DNA of 64,000 nt from Tisiphia sp964030975 (lineage in GTDB: Bacteria; Pseudomonadota; Alphaproteobacteria; Rickettsiales; Rickettsiaceae): NCBI RefSeq assembly GCF_964030975.1, contig NZ_CAXIQH010000001.1:124001-188000 (forward strand), given 5' to 3'. Of this stretch, positions 18,071 to 27,499 are shown piece by piece (position 1 is the first letter of the stretch; each line of letters starts with the position of its first letter). The translations under genes were made by a program, and so were the position numbers. The notes beneath the pieces are model-generated. The model worked only from the letters and a program-made list of their open reading frames with translations. It was not told the origin of the DNA and made no database searches.

Positions 18071-18483
18071 AGAAATGTTTGAATTATGGTTTTTAGCTCT
18101 AGTGTTTGAATAATAAGCTTGGTACCATTTGGTTTAATAATGTGGCAAGTGTAGTAATTTTGTTTGGGAGTAGCCACAGGATCAGTATCTATAGAATTTA
18201 CTAGTTGAAATGGAAGGAAATTAATATCTTGTTGCAGTTCTTTATTTGAAGTTGAGGTAGGAGAAGTTTTGAGGGAAGGTTGATGGACTTGTTGAATTGA
18301 ACTAATTATTGTTTTATTAATATTGAGATGTTTGGCTATATCTTTGCAAGAATAGTGATGGAGTAGCTGGCGAACTAATTCCTTTAGATGGTTTGGTATG
18401 GGATCAAACTTGTTAGTTTTAGTTTGACGCCAGACTTTAAATTGCTGAGCTACTTGCTCAACAGTAATTGATGGTATTTGCAT
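18058..18483 (-). CDS. tnpA: IS66 TnpA (copy B, long form)
   Basis: Long-form TnpA from MQIPSITVEQ with the HTH CKDIAKHLNINKTIIS. It differs from copy A at a few sites (KVWRQ, QVHQPSL, NKELQQD). It overlaps tnpB by 13 bp. Confidence 0.8.
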   Translation of the reverse strand: MQIPSITVEQVAQQFKVWRQTKTNKFDPIPNHLKELVRQLLHHYSCKDIAKHLNINKTIISSIQQVHQPSLKTSPTSTSNKELQQDINFLPFQLVNSIDTDPVATPKQNYYTCHIIKPNGTKLIIQTLELKTIIQTFLCCN

Positions 18484-18564
18484 AGTAGGAACCCAAATGT
18501 ATAAAATAAATTTTATACTAACAAAAAAATTAGATAGAGTTATGCAGTTTTGCTGCAAGTATAC

Positions 18565-19168
18565 ATAAAACTTGTTCTTTCACTACGTTTTCCCGATTTA
18601 CTCCCATTACAACGACTTCCTTTCATTGACCATCCATATTCATATGATTCATTATCATCTATGCCAGCTTCATCAAGATAAACACGTCTCTCTATCGGCA
18701 CTTTTTCTAATTCACTGAGAAAATCTTGTCGCTTTTCTTCATCTCTTTCTTTATAAGCATATGTCTTTTTTTTCGAGTAATATTGAGTTTCTTTAAAGCT
18801 CGGCTGATAGTCATTATACTTGCAACATTATCTAATTCTTTTGCTATTTCTGTAAGCGTTAACGAGTTACCCTTTTCTACTAAATGACGCAACTCCGATA
18901 AATCAGGGATTTTATGACCATATCCTTTCTGGTATCCCTCCTTTGACTTTATATCTCCAGTTTGTTTCTTTAATCTAATCCAATCATAGATTATTGACCG
19001 ACTAATTTTAAAGGTTTCGCATGTAAGTGCTACTTTCTTATATTTCTCATAATGTTCTATAACTCTAGAACGTAAATCGTAACTGTAGGGGGATGCCATA
19101 TTTCTATTATATAATTTTTTTATTATTTATCATTATAACTTATTTGAATCCATATGTTAAGTGCTATA
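18565..19168 (-). mobile_element. IS630 type 1, copy D, partial
   Basis: It begins mid-gene at the IS66 junction and runs to the intact outer end (...TTAAGTGCTATA, 19168). It contains the HTH frame (18707-19099) and the beginning of the DDE frame. Small differences (HMLIKKEMKKSD) show it is an older or separate copy. Confidence 0.85.
18707..19099 (-). pseudogene. IS630 type 1 HTH frame (copy D); DDE frame truncated by IS66
   Basis: 130 residues, nearly the same as copies A-C. The following DDE frame (18565-18701) is cut off by the IS66 end after a short stretch, so this copy is dead. Confidence 0.8.
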
Positions 19169-19189
19169 ACAGGCTCTGTCCTGTGATTA

Positions 19190-19340
19190 GACTATAAAAA
19201 TCTTGGAAATCCATAAAATTTTGAACAAAATAAGGTAACAATCTTATGGATTCTGGTGTGATTTTTGACCACAAACATGTATCACCTCTTATCTCTACAG
19301 CCTTTTAGCTGGTAGAGCAACTAATAAAAACTGCGGAAGC
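19190..19340. repeat. IS5-end-related palindromic repeat (decayed)
   Basis: It contains AATCCATAAAATTTTG...AATCTTATGGATT and CTACAGCCTTTTAGCTGGTAGAGC. A close relative lies at 31378-31491, and the right end of the IS5 element has the same AATCCATAAGG...CTTATGGATT palindrome. It looks like a decayed non-autonomous relative of the IS5 element. The exact ends are not clear. Confidence 0.45.
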
Positions 19341-19419
19341 CGAGAGAATAACGTACCAGTTCTCGAACAAGTAAAAAATTCATACAATAATTGCTCGGTA
19401 AAGTAGGTGAAATTATATT

Positions 19420-19680
19420 TTACTTGTTTTTTGTTTGGGTATCTTGACTAGTCTGTTGCTTTGACTGTTCTTGTTTCAAAAGTTTGTTTTTTTCTTCTAT
19501 TGAATTAAGAAAAAAATAAGTAAACGTTAAGAAACCGATTAAAAGCGGTATGACAACAAATATAATTGCCTTTAGTTTTCTAGACGATTCCTCACGATCC
19601 AAGCGTGCTTCCATTTCTTCTTCTGTTTCAATTGGTAATTCATTAACAGTAACGCCCGTATCTAAAGCTTTTTCTTCCAT
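19420..19680 (-). CDS. Small single-pass membrane protein, function unknown
   Basis: 86 residues from MEEKALDTG. This start is preferred over an upstream ATG because AAGG lies about 10 bases before it. An acidic N terminus (ETEEEMEARLDREES) precedes one membrane helix (IIFVVIPLLIGFLTFTYFF, about 39-57) and a Gln/Lys/Thr-rich tail. I do not recognise the family. It lies downstream of nuoM on the same strand, about 155 bp away. Confidence 0.6.
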   Translation of the reverse strand: MEEKALDTGVTVNELPIETEEEMEARLDREESSRKLKAIIFVVIPLLIGFLTFTYFFLNSIEEKNKLLKQEQSKQQTSQDTQTKNK

Positions 19681-19836
19681 AGTTTGCGACCTTATATTTG
19701 AGTAACAAAACTTACACATCGAGCCTATCATAGTTATCATACCATTACAAGTATTAATAAAATGATAGTTTACCATTGTATGAAGAAATTATTAATTTAT
19801 CAAAACAATAGTATTAATTTAAGTTAATTTGAGTAA

Positions 19837-21333
19837 CTATTTTACAACAGAAAACACTTGTAACAAAATTCTATGGGTTGACACATCAAGTATGTTGATA
19901 ATTGCATTTGGCAGCAAACCTAAGTAAATTATTGCTATACATAATGGCATAATTGCAACTATCTCATAGAGATATAGATCTTTAAAGCTTGCAACCTGAT
20001 CATTAGTAATTTGTCCTAGCATTACTTCTTTGTAAAGTTTTAGCATATAAACAGCTCCAAGAATAATACCAACAGCACTTATCATAGCTATCACTACATT
20101 AGCTTGATAAATACCTATTAAACTTAAGAATTCTCCTATAAAACCGCTAGTACCTGGTAAACCTATAGAACCAAGCATAGCAATCATGAAAAAAGTGGCA
20201 AGTATTGGCATTTTATTTGCCACACCACCATATTGATCTATCTCTTTAGTATGCAATCTGTCGTATAAACTACCAACTATCAGAAACAAAGCAGATGCTA
20301 CCACACCATGGCTAATCATTTGATATATTGCACCCTTAATCCCCACTTCTGTCAAACTAAAAATTCCACCAGTAACATAGCCCATATGAGCTATCGATGA
20401 ATAAGCTATCATCTTTTTCATGTCTCTTTGAGCTAGTGCCACTAGTGAACCATATATTACAGCAAATATACTCAGCACTAATACATAAAATGCAAATTCT
20501 TTTGATATATTTGGAAACATTGGTAATGATATACGTAAAAAACCATATGCTCCAAGTTTTAATAATATACCAGCCAAAATGACAGACCCAGCAGTTGGGG
20601 CTTGTACGTGTGCATCAGGAAGCCAAGTGTGGAATGGTATCATAGGAACTTTTACCGCCAAAGCTATAAAGATTGCCAACCATAAAACTTTCTGTACCGA
20701 TAATGCTAACGAAGGTAATAATTCGTTCAACTCAAGCATATTAAAACTATGAACTTGGCTATAAATATATATGAGTGACAATAAGAAAAATACCGACCCA
20801 AAAAAAGTATAGAGGAAGAATTTTACGGAAGCATAAACTCTGTTTTCACCACCCCAAATTCCTATAATTATATACATCGGGATTAATATTACTTCAAAAA
20901 ATAAGTAAAATAATAGTAAATTCATTGAAGAAAAAGCCCCAATGCAAAAAGATTCAATTAATAAAAAACAAAACAAGAATTCTTTGATATATTTTTTGAT
21001 GGTAAATAGGCTAGCTATAATACAAATAAGGGTTAGGAAGCTGGTCAGAACAACAAAAAATATCGAGATTCCATCAACTCCGATGTGAAACTCAAGACCT
21101 ATAGATTGAATCCAACTATAACGTTCTACAAATTGGTAAAGTTTTGATGTACTATCAAATTGAACTAATAAATAAATAGTAGATATTAGTGTCAATATCG
21201 AGCTTAAAACTGCAACATATATCGCATAAATTTGTTTATTAACCGACCTACTTTGTTTAATAAACAGTAGGATATATAATGCACTTAGTAAAGGCAAGAA
21301 AATGCTTATTGATAAGATAGGTAACTCTGACAT
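19837..21333 (-). CDS. nuoM: NADH-quinone oxidoreductase subunit M (complex I, ND4)
   Basis: 498 residues from MSELPILSIS; the frame extends 31 codons further upstream, but this start fits the family length. Around 13-14 membrane helices are visible. ND4 hallmarks include GIWGGENRVYASVKFFLYTFFGS, the channel segment KVPMIPFHTWLPDAHVQAPTAGSVILAGILLKLGAYG and MKKMIAYSSIAHMGY. It forms one of the antiporter-like proton channels of complex I in the inner membrane. No other nuo gene is adjacent, suggesting the nuo cluster is split here. Confidence 0.95.
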   Translation of the reverse strand: MSELPILSISIFLPLLSALYILLFIKQSRSVNKQIYAIYVAVLSSILTLISTIYLLVQFDSTSKLYQFVERYSWIQSIGLEFHIGVDGISIFFVVLTSFLTLICIIASLFTIKKYIKEFLFCFLLIESFCIGAFSSMNLLLFYLFFEVILIPMYIIIGIWGGENRVYASVKFFLYTFFGSVFFLLSLIYIYSQVHSFNMLELNELLPSLALSVQKVLWLAIFIALAVKVPMIPFHTWLPDAHVQAPTAGSVILAGILLKLGAYGFLRISLPMFPNISKEFAFYVLVLSIFAVIYGSLVALAQRDMKKMIAYSSIAHMGYVTGGIFSLTEVGIKGAIYQMISHGVVASALFLIVGSLYDRLHTKEIDQYGGVANKMPILATFFMIAMLGSIGLPGTSGFIGEFLSLIGIYQANVVIAMISAVGIILGAVYMLKLYKEVMLGQITNDQVASFKDLYLYEIVAIMPLCIAIIYLGLLPNAIINILDVSTHRILLQVFSVVK

Positions 21334-21520
21334 TCTAAACTCTAGGTTCTTATATCTTAAAAAAGTGTTATAAGTAGTTATAAGAGGGTGACTTGATAGG
21401 TTCTTGACTGTGAAATAGTCGTACACAGAATAAGCACCCTCTTATAAGGTTTGCTTTGAACAAATTGCAGAAGGTGCTGGAAGCAGCAGCCTTGTACAAT
21501 AAGACGAAGGAGATTATATC

Positions 21521-21694
21521 ATGAGTAAAATAATAGGTCTAGATGTAAGTAAAAAATGATTAGATATATGTTTATATGAGTCTAACAATAAACCGATATA
21601 TAATCGTTTTTCCAATGATGAAGATTTGGTATTAATGCTTAGCAATGAAAAGAAGAGGCTACATCATAGTATTGATGGTATTGATAAAATTTAA
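21521..21694 (+). pseudogene. IS110-family transposase relic (N-terminal fragment)
   Basis: The ATG at 21521 after AAGGAG reads MSKIIGLDVSKK, then an in-frame TGA (21557-21559), then LDICLYESNNKPIYNRF and ends at 21694. IIGLDVSKxxLDICLY is the start of the DEDD RuvC-like domain of IS110 transposases. The rest of the gene is absent. The 140 bp upstream hold an inverted repeat (AAGAGGGTG near 21385 and CACCCTCTT near 21440) that may be the remains of the element's left end. Confidence 0.7.
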
Positions 21695-21774
21695 TAATCC
21701 AGCATTTTTCTTTTAAAAAATAGCTGTTATTAATATATACTCAAATGATTTACAATATAAACTAGTAGAAATAT

Positions 21775-22539
21775 ATGGACAATAATGACAGCTCCCCTGG
21801 TCAAGTAAATTTCGGCTTTTCAAAAGTGTCCTTTGAACAGAAAAGAGATTTGGTTAGAAATATTTTCTCTAGCGTTGCTAATGAATATGATGTAATGAAT
21901 GACTTAATGAGCTTAGGAATACATCGTTTATGGAAAAATGAATTTGTTAGACAGATCCCCAATTTAAAATCAAATATATTGGATGTGGCAAGTGGTACAG
22001 GTGACATAGCTTTTAGGCTAATAAAGCGAGCTAAGGAGCAGAATATATTAGCCCAAGTTACTTTGTGTGATATAAATTTAGATATGCTAACGGTGGCACG
22101 TAATAAAGCTATTGATAGTAATATATTACAAGGATTAGAGTATGTTGTTGCTGATGCAGAAAAATTACCTTTTCCTGATAATAGTTTCGATTATTATACT
22201 ATAGCATTTGGTATTAGAAATGTGTCAAAAATTGACAATGTGCTAAAAGAAGCTTATCGTGTATTAAAGCCCAAGGGTAAATTTCTATGTTTAGAATTCT
22301 CTAAAATGGAATATGAAGGTCTGAAGCAATTATACCAGTTTTATTCGTTTAATATTATTCCTAAGATTGGTAAAATGGTGGCAAATAATGAATCAGCTTA
22401 TCAATATTTGGTAGAAAGTATCAGTTTATTCCCAGATCAGGAGAATTTTGCAATTATGTTAAAGGATGCTGGATTTAATGATGTTAGCTATAAGAATCTT
22501 AACTTAGGGGTTGCTGCTATTCACAGTGGTTATAGATGA
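21775..22539 (+). CDS. ubiE: Demethylmenaquinone/ubiquinone C-methyltransferase
   Basis: 254 residues. A class I SAM-dependent methyltransferase with motif I ILDVASGTGDIAFRL, motif II LPFPDNSFDYYTIAFGIRNV and the UbiE signature VLKPKGKFLCLEFSK. It adds the C-methyl group to the benzoquinone ring in ubiquinone synthesis. The length is normal for the family. The stop overlaps the ubiB start (ATGA, 22536-22539), a translationally coupled ubiE-ubiB pair. Confidence 0.95.
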   Translation: MDNNDSSPGQVNFGFSKVSFEQKRDLVRNIFSSVANEYDVMNDLMSLGIHRLWKNEFVRQIPNLKSNILDVASGTGDIAFRLIKRAKEQNILAQVTLCDINLDMLTVARNKAIDSNILQGLEYVVADAEKLPFPDNSFDYYTIAFGIRNVSKIDNVLKEAYRVLKPKGKFLCLEFSKMEYEGLKQLYQFYSFNIIPKIGKMVANNESAYQYLVESISLFPDQENFAIMLKDAGFNDVSYKNLNLGVAAIHSGYR

Positions 22540-23918
22540 TTAGCTTATTATTGAATTTTTTGCATATATTGAGAGTGGTAAGCAAGCAGCAAATTTTGAC
22601 TTATCCAGGTACCGTAAAATTACCATCTAGGTTAAAAATTCTTGGCTGGATGGTAACTATAGTATTTTATCCAATTGGTTTATTTAAGCCACCAAAAGAT
22701 GATTTTGGTATGAGATTAACCGATTGTTTTAAGAAGCTAGGTCCTGTTTATATAAAATTTGGGCAAAATCTTTCCACCAGACCAGATCTTATAGGAACCA
22801 AGATTACTAACTACTTGCAATCTTTACAGGATAAGCTGCCACCTTTTAGTAGTAGCATAGCACGACAGATTATAGAGGAGTCTTTTGAAAAAAGTGTCGA
22901 TGAGCTATTTTCTAACTTTGAGGATATACCAGTTGCAGCGGCTTCAATTTCTCAAGTACACAGAGCTAGGTTGAAATCAGGGGAATTTGTTGCAGTAAAA
23001 ATATTGCGTCCTAAAATTCATCATACCTATAATAAGGACATTAAACTTTTATATATTCTGGCTAGGCTAGTAGCGAGAATATTCACAAAATTAAAAAGAT
23101 TACGATTAGTAGCAGTAATGGACGTATTTAATGCTAGTATGAAGTTTGAGCTTGATCTACGTTTAGAAGCAGCTGCTGCCTCAGAACTGTTCGACAATTT
23201 TCAAAATGATGTTAATATATATATTCCTAAAGTTTATTGGCAATTGACCCATGAATATATAATAACCACAGAATGGGTAGATGGAATATCAATTTATGCT
23301 CAAGATAAACTTATAGAACAGGGATTAGAACCAGCTAAAATAGCTCAAAAACTTGCTATAATGTTTTTTAATCAAGTATATAGAGATGGTTTTTTTCATG
23401 CAGATTTGCACCCTGGCAATATTTTAGTCAGATCAGATGGTAGTATAGTATTACTAGATTTTGGTATTATGGGTAGATTATCTGATAAAGATAGAATGGC
23501 AATTGCTGAGAGCCTATTTGGTTTTCTAAGTAAAAACTATAAGTTAGTAGCACTTGTACATCTTAGGGCTGGTTATATACATCAAAATACCGATCTTGAC
23601 CTTTTCGCTCAAGCATGTAGAGCAGTGAGTGAACCGATTATAGGATATGCTATTAAAAATATTTCTATAGGCAAGTTACTTGCCCAATTATTTAAAATTA
23701 CCGAAGATTTTGGCATGGAGGTGCAACCACAATTGCTATTATTACAGAAAACTATAGTAGTAGTTGAAGGGGTAGGACAGCAGCTCGATCCAGAAATTAA
23801 CATGTGGCAGCTTATAGAACCATGGATCAAGAAATGGGCAGCGAAAAATCTTAGCCCAGAGGCAAAGGTTCTTAGGGTTTTAAAGCATTTAGTTACTCAC
23901 CTTACGCATGGCATTTAA
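22536..23918 (+). CDS. ubiB: UbiB/AarF atypical kinase for ubiquinone biosynthesis
   Basis: 460 residues. ADCK/UbiB-family hallmarks: the KxGQ motif (KFGQNLSTRPDLIG), an alanine-rich loop (PVAAASISQVHRARLKSGEFVAVKILRP), HADLHPGNILV and LDFGIMGRL as catalytic and metal-binding loops. Family members support ubiquinone biosynthesis, probably by ATP-driven extraction of lipid intermediates. It is about 85 residues shorter than E. coli UbiB; no C-terminal membrane helix pair is obvious. It is coupled to ubiE by a 4-bp overlap. Confidence 0.94.
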   Translation: MISLLLNFLHILRVVSKQQILTYPGTVKLPSRLKILGWMVTIVFYPIGLFKPPKDDFGMRLTDCFKKLGPVYIKFGQNLSTRPDLIGTKITNYLQSLQDKLPPFSSSIARQIIEESFEKSVDELFSNFEDIPVAAASISQVHRARLKSGEFVAVKILRPKIHHTYNKDIKLLYILARLVARIFTKLKRLRLVAVMDVFNASMKFELDLRLEAAAASELFDNFQNDVNIYIPKVYWQLTHEYIITTEWVDGISIYAQDKLIEQGLEPAKIAQKLAIMFFNQVYRDGFFHADLHPGNILVRSDGSIVLLDFGIMGRLSDKDRMAIAESLFGFLSKNYKLVALVHLRAGYIHQNTDLDLFAQACRAVSEPIIGYAIKNISIGKLLAQLFKITEDFGMEVQPQLLLLQKTIVVVEGVGQQLDPEINMWQLIEPWIKKWAAKNLSPEAKVLRVLKHLVTHLTHGI

Positions 23919-24036
23919 AAGCCATAGGGAAAACATCCTAGCGTCATTGCGAGGAGCTACTTTAGAGCGATGAAGCAATCCTGTTTTGTGTCATCCCTGT
24001 TTAAATTTAATGTCATCCCTGCGAAAGCAGGGATCT

Positions 24037-24177
24037 TATAGTGAAACCTATTGAATTAGGTGATACAAACTTTGTGTCATACCTGCGAAAGCAGGTATCT
24101 AGATTCCCGCCGTTGCTAAGAATGACAACTTACAATAGTTATGTTCTTTATCACCTAATCCTATAGGCATAACTATA
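24037..24177 (-). mobile_element. IS630-derived MITE, copy 4
   Basis: A 141-bp MITE in reverse orientation with the CTTAGCAACGGCGGG core subtype (as copies 1 and 5). It lies within the 350-bp ubiB-xthA gap, which also contains degraded GTCATTGCGAGGAGC...GAAGCAATCC and CCCTGCGAAAGCAGGG palindromes and no other recognisable feature. Confidence 0.85.
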
Positions 24178-24269
24178 GATTCCCGCTGCAGCTAGGAATG
24201 GCAAGAGGGTGCAGGAATGACAAGGGGATTATGCGTAAGTCTAATGAAAATATCGGGAAGATTCTGTAA

Positions 24270-25058
24270 ATGAAAATAGTAACTTGGAATATTAACTCCA
24301 TACGCTTGCGACTTGGTTTGCTTAAGAGGTTAATTGATGAACATCAGCCTGATATTATATCGCTGCAAGAGACCAAAACAGTTAATGAGCTATTTCCTCA
24401 TCAAGCTATTAATGATATGGGTTATAATCATATATATTATTCAGGGCAAAAATCTTATAATGGAGTAGCAATTTTATCGAAATTTCCTGTTACTAATAGC
24501 TTTTCCCTTGAGTTGTATAATAGTGACAAAAGGCATGTAGCAGTTGAGGCCTTGGGTATTGAGATACATAATTTTTATGTACCAGCTGGCGGGGATATAG
24601 CTGATGTAAAGATCAATGAGAAATTTAAACATAAATTGGCATACTTAAAATTAGCCCAACAATGGTTAACTAATAATCGTAGTAAAGATAGCAAGATGAT
24701 CATAACAGGAGACCTAAATATCGCCCCTCATGAGCATGATGTATGGTCTAGTCGTCAATTGCGTAATGTTGTTAGCCATACAGATGTAGAACGTTCAACC
24801 TTGTTGGAGTTACAATCTTCCTTAGATTTTATCGATAGTAGCCGCCATTTCGTACCGTATGATCAAAAGCTTTATACTTGGTGGAGTTATAGAAACATAG
24901 ACTGGCAAAAATCTAATCGGGGACGTAGATTAGATCATATTTGGACTAGTTCTAACTTACAAGATAAGATGTTATCTGTCAGCTCCTTAACAGAAGCTAG
25001 GAACTGGCTCCTGCCTTCTGATCATGTGCCTTATTTTTTAACATTGGATATTGGTTAA
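24270..25058 (+). CDS. xthA: Exodeoxyribonuclease III (AP endonuclease)
   Basis: 262 residues, normal for the family. Endonuclease/exonuclease/phosphatase-fold motifs: MKIVTWNINSIRLR, SLQETK (metal-binding Glu), MIITGDLNIAPHEHDVW (Asp/Asn catalytic loop), RRLDHIWTS and SDHVPYFLTLDI (Asp-His). It cleaves at abasic sites in base excision repair. Monocistronic between repeat-filled gaps. Confidence 0.95.
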   Translation: MKIVTWNINSIRLRLGLLKRLIDEHQPDIISLQETKTVNELFPHQAINDMGYNHIYYSGQKSYNGVAILSKFPVTNSFSLELYNSDKRHVAVEALGIEIHNFYVPAGGDIADVKINEKFKHKLAYLKLAQQWLTNNRSKDSKMIITGDLNIAPHEHDVWSSRQLRNVVSHTDVERSTLLELQSSLDFIDSSRHFVPYDQKLYTWWSYRNIDWQKSNRGRRLDHIWTSSNLQDKMLSVSSLTEARNWLLPSDHVPYFLTLDIG

Positions 25059-25191
25059 ATAGTCTCTCCATTAAAAATCTAAAAACACAACATTTACTAT
25101 GTTTAAATGACAAAGTGGTGCGGGAATGGCAACTTACAATCTTATTTCATCCCCGCGTAAGCGGGAATCTAGATACCTGCTTTCGCAAGGT

Positions 25192-25332
25192 TATAGTTAT
25201 GCCTATAGGATTAGGTGATAAAGAACATAACTATTGTAAGTTGTCATTCTTAGCAACGGCGGGAATCTAGATACCTGCTTTCGCAGGTATGACACAAAGT
25301 TTGTATCACCTAATTCAATAGGTTTCACTATA
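25192..25332 (+). mobile_element. IS630-derived MITE, copy 5, inserted in another palindrome
   Basis: 141 bp, CTTAGCAACGGCGGG subtype. The flanks are GCAAGGT-TA and TA-ACACAAA; joined they give GCAAGGTTAACACAAA, the right half of another MITE-like palindrome found intact in copies 3 and 6. This demonstrates TA-specific insertion with TA duplication. Confidence 0.88.
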
Positions 25333-25512
25333 ACACAAAAATGGATTGCTTCGTCGGCTCACGCCTTCTCGCAATGACGCCTTGTGCTTTCATGCAATTT
25401 TTAAATTGCCATGTGAATTATGCGTAAGGTGAGTTATTTTATGCAATTAAAGCATTTTTTCACTTAGTGGCAGAAATTTTTATGATATATTGCTTAAAAA
25501 GAGTAAAAATAA

Positions 25513-25674
25513 TATAGTTAACTCGAGAAGGTTTTAGATAACTTCTTCGTCATTGCGAGGAGCTACTTGTAGTAGCGACGAAGCAATCCAAGAAAGTGAT
25601 TAGAAATGGATTGCTTCGTCGTAGCAATGCTACTGCCTCGCAATGACGGAGTAATGCTAATCGGGTTAGCTATA
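25513..25674. repeat. Hairpin repeat with GCTAACCCGATTAG-type ends, copy a
   Basis: About 160 bp: left end TATAGTTAACTCGAGAAGG (degenerate), right end CTAATCGGGTTAGCTATA. In between are two inverted arms GTCATTGCGAGGAGC...GACGAAGCAATCCA and TGGATTGCTTCGTC...CTCGCAATGACG. A second copy lies at 47044-47208. No coding capacity. Confidence 0.6.
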
Positions 25675-25711
25675 GATTATTTTGTATTGAACTTAAAAAT
25701 TTGAGAAATTG

Positions 25712-26713
25712 ATGTATCCAGCAGTAAGATTACGAAGAAATAGAAAAACTCGGTGGCTACGAGAATTAGTGGCAGAGAATATGCTAAGCGTTAATGATTT
25801 GGTGCTAGCATTATTTGTTGTTGAAGGTGAGAACCAGCGTCAGGAGATTGCCACCATGCCTGGTATATATAGGTTGTCTATTGACCAAGCAGTATTGACG
25901 GCTAGACAGGCTTATGAAAATGGTATAAATGCAATAATACTTTTCCCTTGTATAGAGGCAAAATTAAAAAGTGAAAATGCTGATGAAGCATATAATTTAG
26001 ATAATTTAATGTGTAGGACGATACGAAGTATCAAAGATGCTAACATCGATATTGGTATAATATGTGATGTTGCACTAGACCCTTATACTACGCATGCACA
26101 TGATGGTATTTTGCATAATGGTGATGTAGATAATGATAAAACGGTTAAAGCTTTGTGTGAGCAAGCTTTAGTTTTAGCAAAAGCTGGAGTAGATATTGTA
26201 GCCCCATCTGATATGATGGATGGTAGGATTATGGCAATACGTCAAATGCTAGATTCAGAAGGGTTTATTAACGTTAATATACTATCTTACGCCGCAAAAT
26301 ATGCTTCAAATTTTTATTCGCCATTCAGAGATGCGGTAAGCAGTAACAAGGCAGCTTATTTAGATAAAGCGACCTATCAGATGGATGTGCGAAATGGCAG
26401 AGAGGCTATGTTAGAGATAGAGCATGATCTGGCTGAAGGGGCAGATATGATTATGATTAAACCTGGTATGATGTTTTTGGATATCATCGCACAAGCGGCA
26501 AATAGCTTTAATACTAATATATTTGCCTATCAGGTAAGCGGTGAATATGCTATGTTAAGGCTTGCTGCAGATGCCAATGCCTTAAATTGGCAGGCGGCTT
26601 TGATAGAATCATTGCTATGTTTTAAGCGTGCTGGTGCTAGTAGCATTGTTACTTACGCAGCATTGGAAGTAGCACAGATATTAAATAGAAAATCAATCAA
26701 TATTATAAAATAA
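25712..26713 (+). CDS. hemB: Delta-aminolevulinic acid dehydratase (porphobilinogen synthase)
   Basis: 333 residues from the ATG at 25712; an in-frame TTG directly before it is an alternative. It condenses two 5-aminolevulinate molecules to porphobilinogen in heme synthesis. The Schiff-base lysines are in LSYAAKYASNFYSPFRDAV and MIMIKPGMMFLDI. CDVALDPYTTHAHDGI is the metal-region segment. Overall length and motifs match HemB. The next genes (sco1, ccmD, ccmE) also serve heme and cytochrome assembly, 17 bp downstream on the same strand. Confidence 0.95.
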   Translation: MYPAVRLRRNRKTRWLRELVAENMLSVNDLVLALFVVEGENQRQEIATMPGIYRLSIDQAVLTARQAYENGINAIILFPCIEAKLKSENADEAYNLDNLMCRTIRSIKDANIDIGIICDVALDPYTTHAHDGILHNGDVDNDKTVKALCEQALVLAKAGVDIVAPSDMMDGRIMAIRQMLDSEGFINVNILSYAAKYASNFYSPFRDAVSSNKAAYLDKATYQMDVRNGREAMLEIEHDLAEGADMIMIKPGMMFLDIIAQAANSFNTNIFAYQVSGEYAMLRLAADANALNWQAALIESLLCFKRAGASSIVTYAALEVAQILNRKSINIIK

Positions 26714-26730
26714 TATAAAGAAGAAATACA

Positions 26731-27372
26731 ATGAAAGAGAAAGGTCAGCCTAATATTATCATAGGAATTATTGTAGCAGTGGGGCTATTGATAACTATTA
26801 TGTCACTTTATCTTTGGTTATCCGTTGATACACCACAAAAACCTCTTGCTGGCAGAGGAAGGGGGTATAATGATGATGTGCAAATTGGTGGAAAGTTTGA
26901 GTTAACTGATCAAGATGATAAGATTTTCAATAGCGATAGTTTGAAGGGAAAATTAAGTTTAATTTATTTTGGTTTCACTTATTGTCCTGATATCTGTCCT
27001 ACTTCTTTGCAAAAAATAACGGAAGTTATTAATACTCTTGATAAATATAAAATTGATGTTGAATTTGTTTTTATTACTGTCGATCCCAAGCGTGATAGTT
27101 CGGATATTCTTAAGGAATATTTAAAACATTTTAATCCTAAATTTATTGGTTTAACAGGTAGTGAACAACAGATTAAAGAAGTGGCTGATAAATTTAAGGT
27201 GTATTATGCTAAAATAGATAATAATAATGAAGATTATATGTTAGATCACTCTTCTTTTGTTTATTTAATGGATAAACAAGGGAAGTATGTAAAGCATTTT
27301 TACTTAAATAGTTCAGCTCAAGAGATTATAGAATTTATTAGAATAATGGAACAAAACCCAAAGAAATATTAA
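26731..27372 (+). CDS. SCO1/SenC-family copper chaperone for cytochrome oxidase
   Basis: 213 residues with an N-terminal membrane anchor (IIIGIIVAVGLLITIMSLYLWL, about 9-30) and a thioredoxin-like domain. The copper ligands are the CxxxC pair in FTYCPDICPTSLQ and the histidine in YMLDHSSFVYLMD. It delivers copper to the CuA site of cytochrome c oxidase at the inner membrane. It belongs to the run hemB-sco1-ccmD-ccmE. Confidence 0.93.
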   Translation: MKEKGQPNIIIGIIVAVGLLITIMSLYLWLSVDTPQKPLAGRGRGYNDDVQIGGKFELTDQDDKIFNSDSLKGKLSLIYFGFTYCPDICPTSLQKITEVINTLDKYKIDVEFVFITVDPKRDSSDILKEYLKHFNPKFIGLTGSEQQIKEVADKFKVYYAKIDNNNEDYMLDHSSFVYLMDKQGKYVKHFYLNSSAQEIIEFIRIMEQNPKKY

Positions 27373-27373
27373 G

Positions 27374-27499
27374 ATGAAGTATTTGCTAGTTTCATACCTG
27401 TTTGCTTTCTTGGCTCTTGGCCTATTGTTGGTAACAAGTTGGATAGGTTATAATAAGATTAAGGTTAGGTTAGTTAATGCACAAAAGGGTGAAAAATAG
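27374..27499 (+). CDS. ccmD: Heme exporter protein D (CcmD), 41 aa
   Basis: A 41-residue protein MKYLLVSYLFAFLALGLLL...: one membrane helix (about 3-25), then a basic tail (NKIKVRLVNAQKGEK). Size, topology, and position directly before and overlapping ccmE (23 bp) fit CcmD, the small subunit that releases holo-CcmE from the CcmABC complex. It starts two bases after the sco1 stop. The sequence alone is weakly conserved, so context carries most of the assignment. Confidence 0.7.
   Translation: MKYLLVSYLFAFLALGLLLVTSWIGYNKIKVRLVNAQKGEK

Larger units (their letters stand above)
17324..18564. mobile_element. IS66-family element, copy B, right-hand remnant
   Basis: It holds the 3' part of tnpC and intact tnpB and tnpA, ending in the IS66 terminus ...CTGCAAGTATAC at 18564. 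The left half is missing; the type 2 IS630 abuts it at 17323. At the right it is embedded in IS630 type 1 copy D. Confidence 0.88.

Noticed and set aside
19837..21426. Longest nuoM start at 21426
   Set aside because: The extra 31 residues are polar and not part of the ND4 family; MSELPILSIS gives the normal length.
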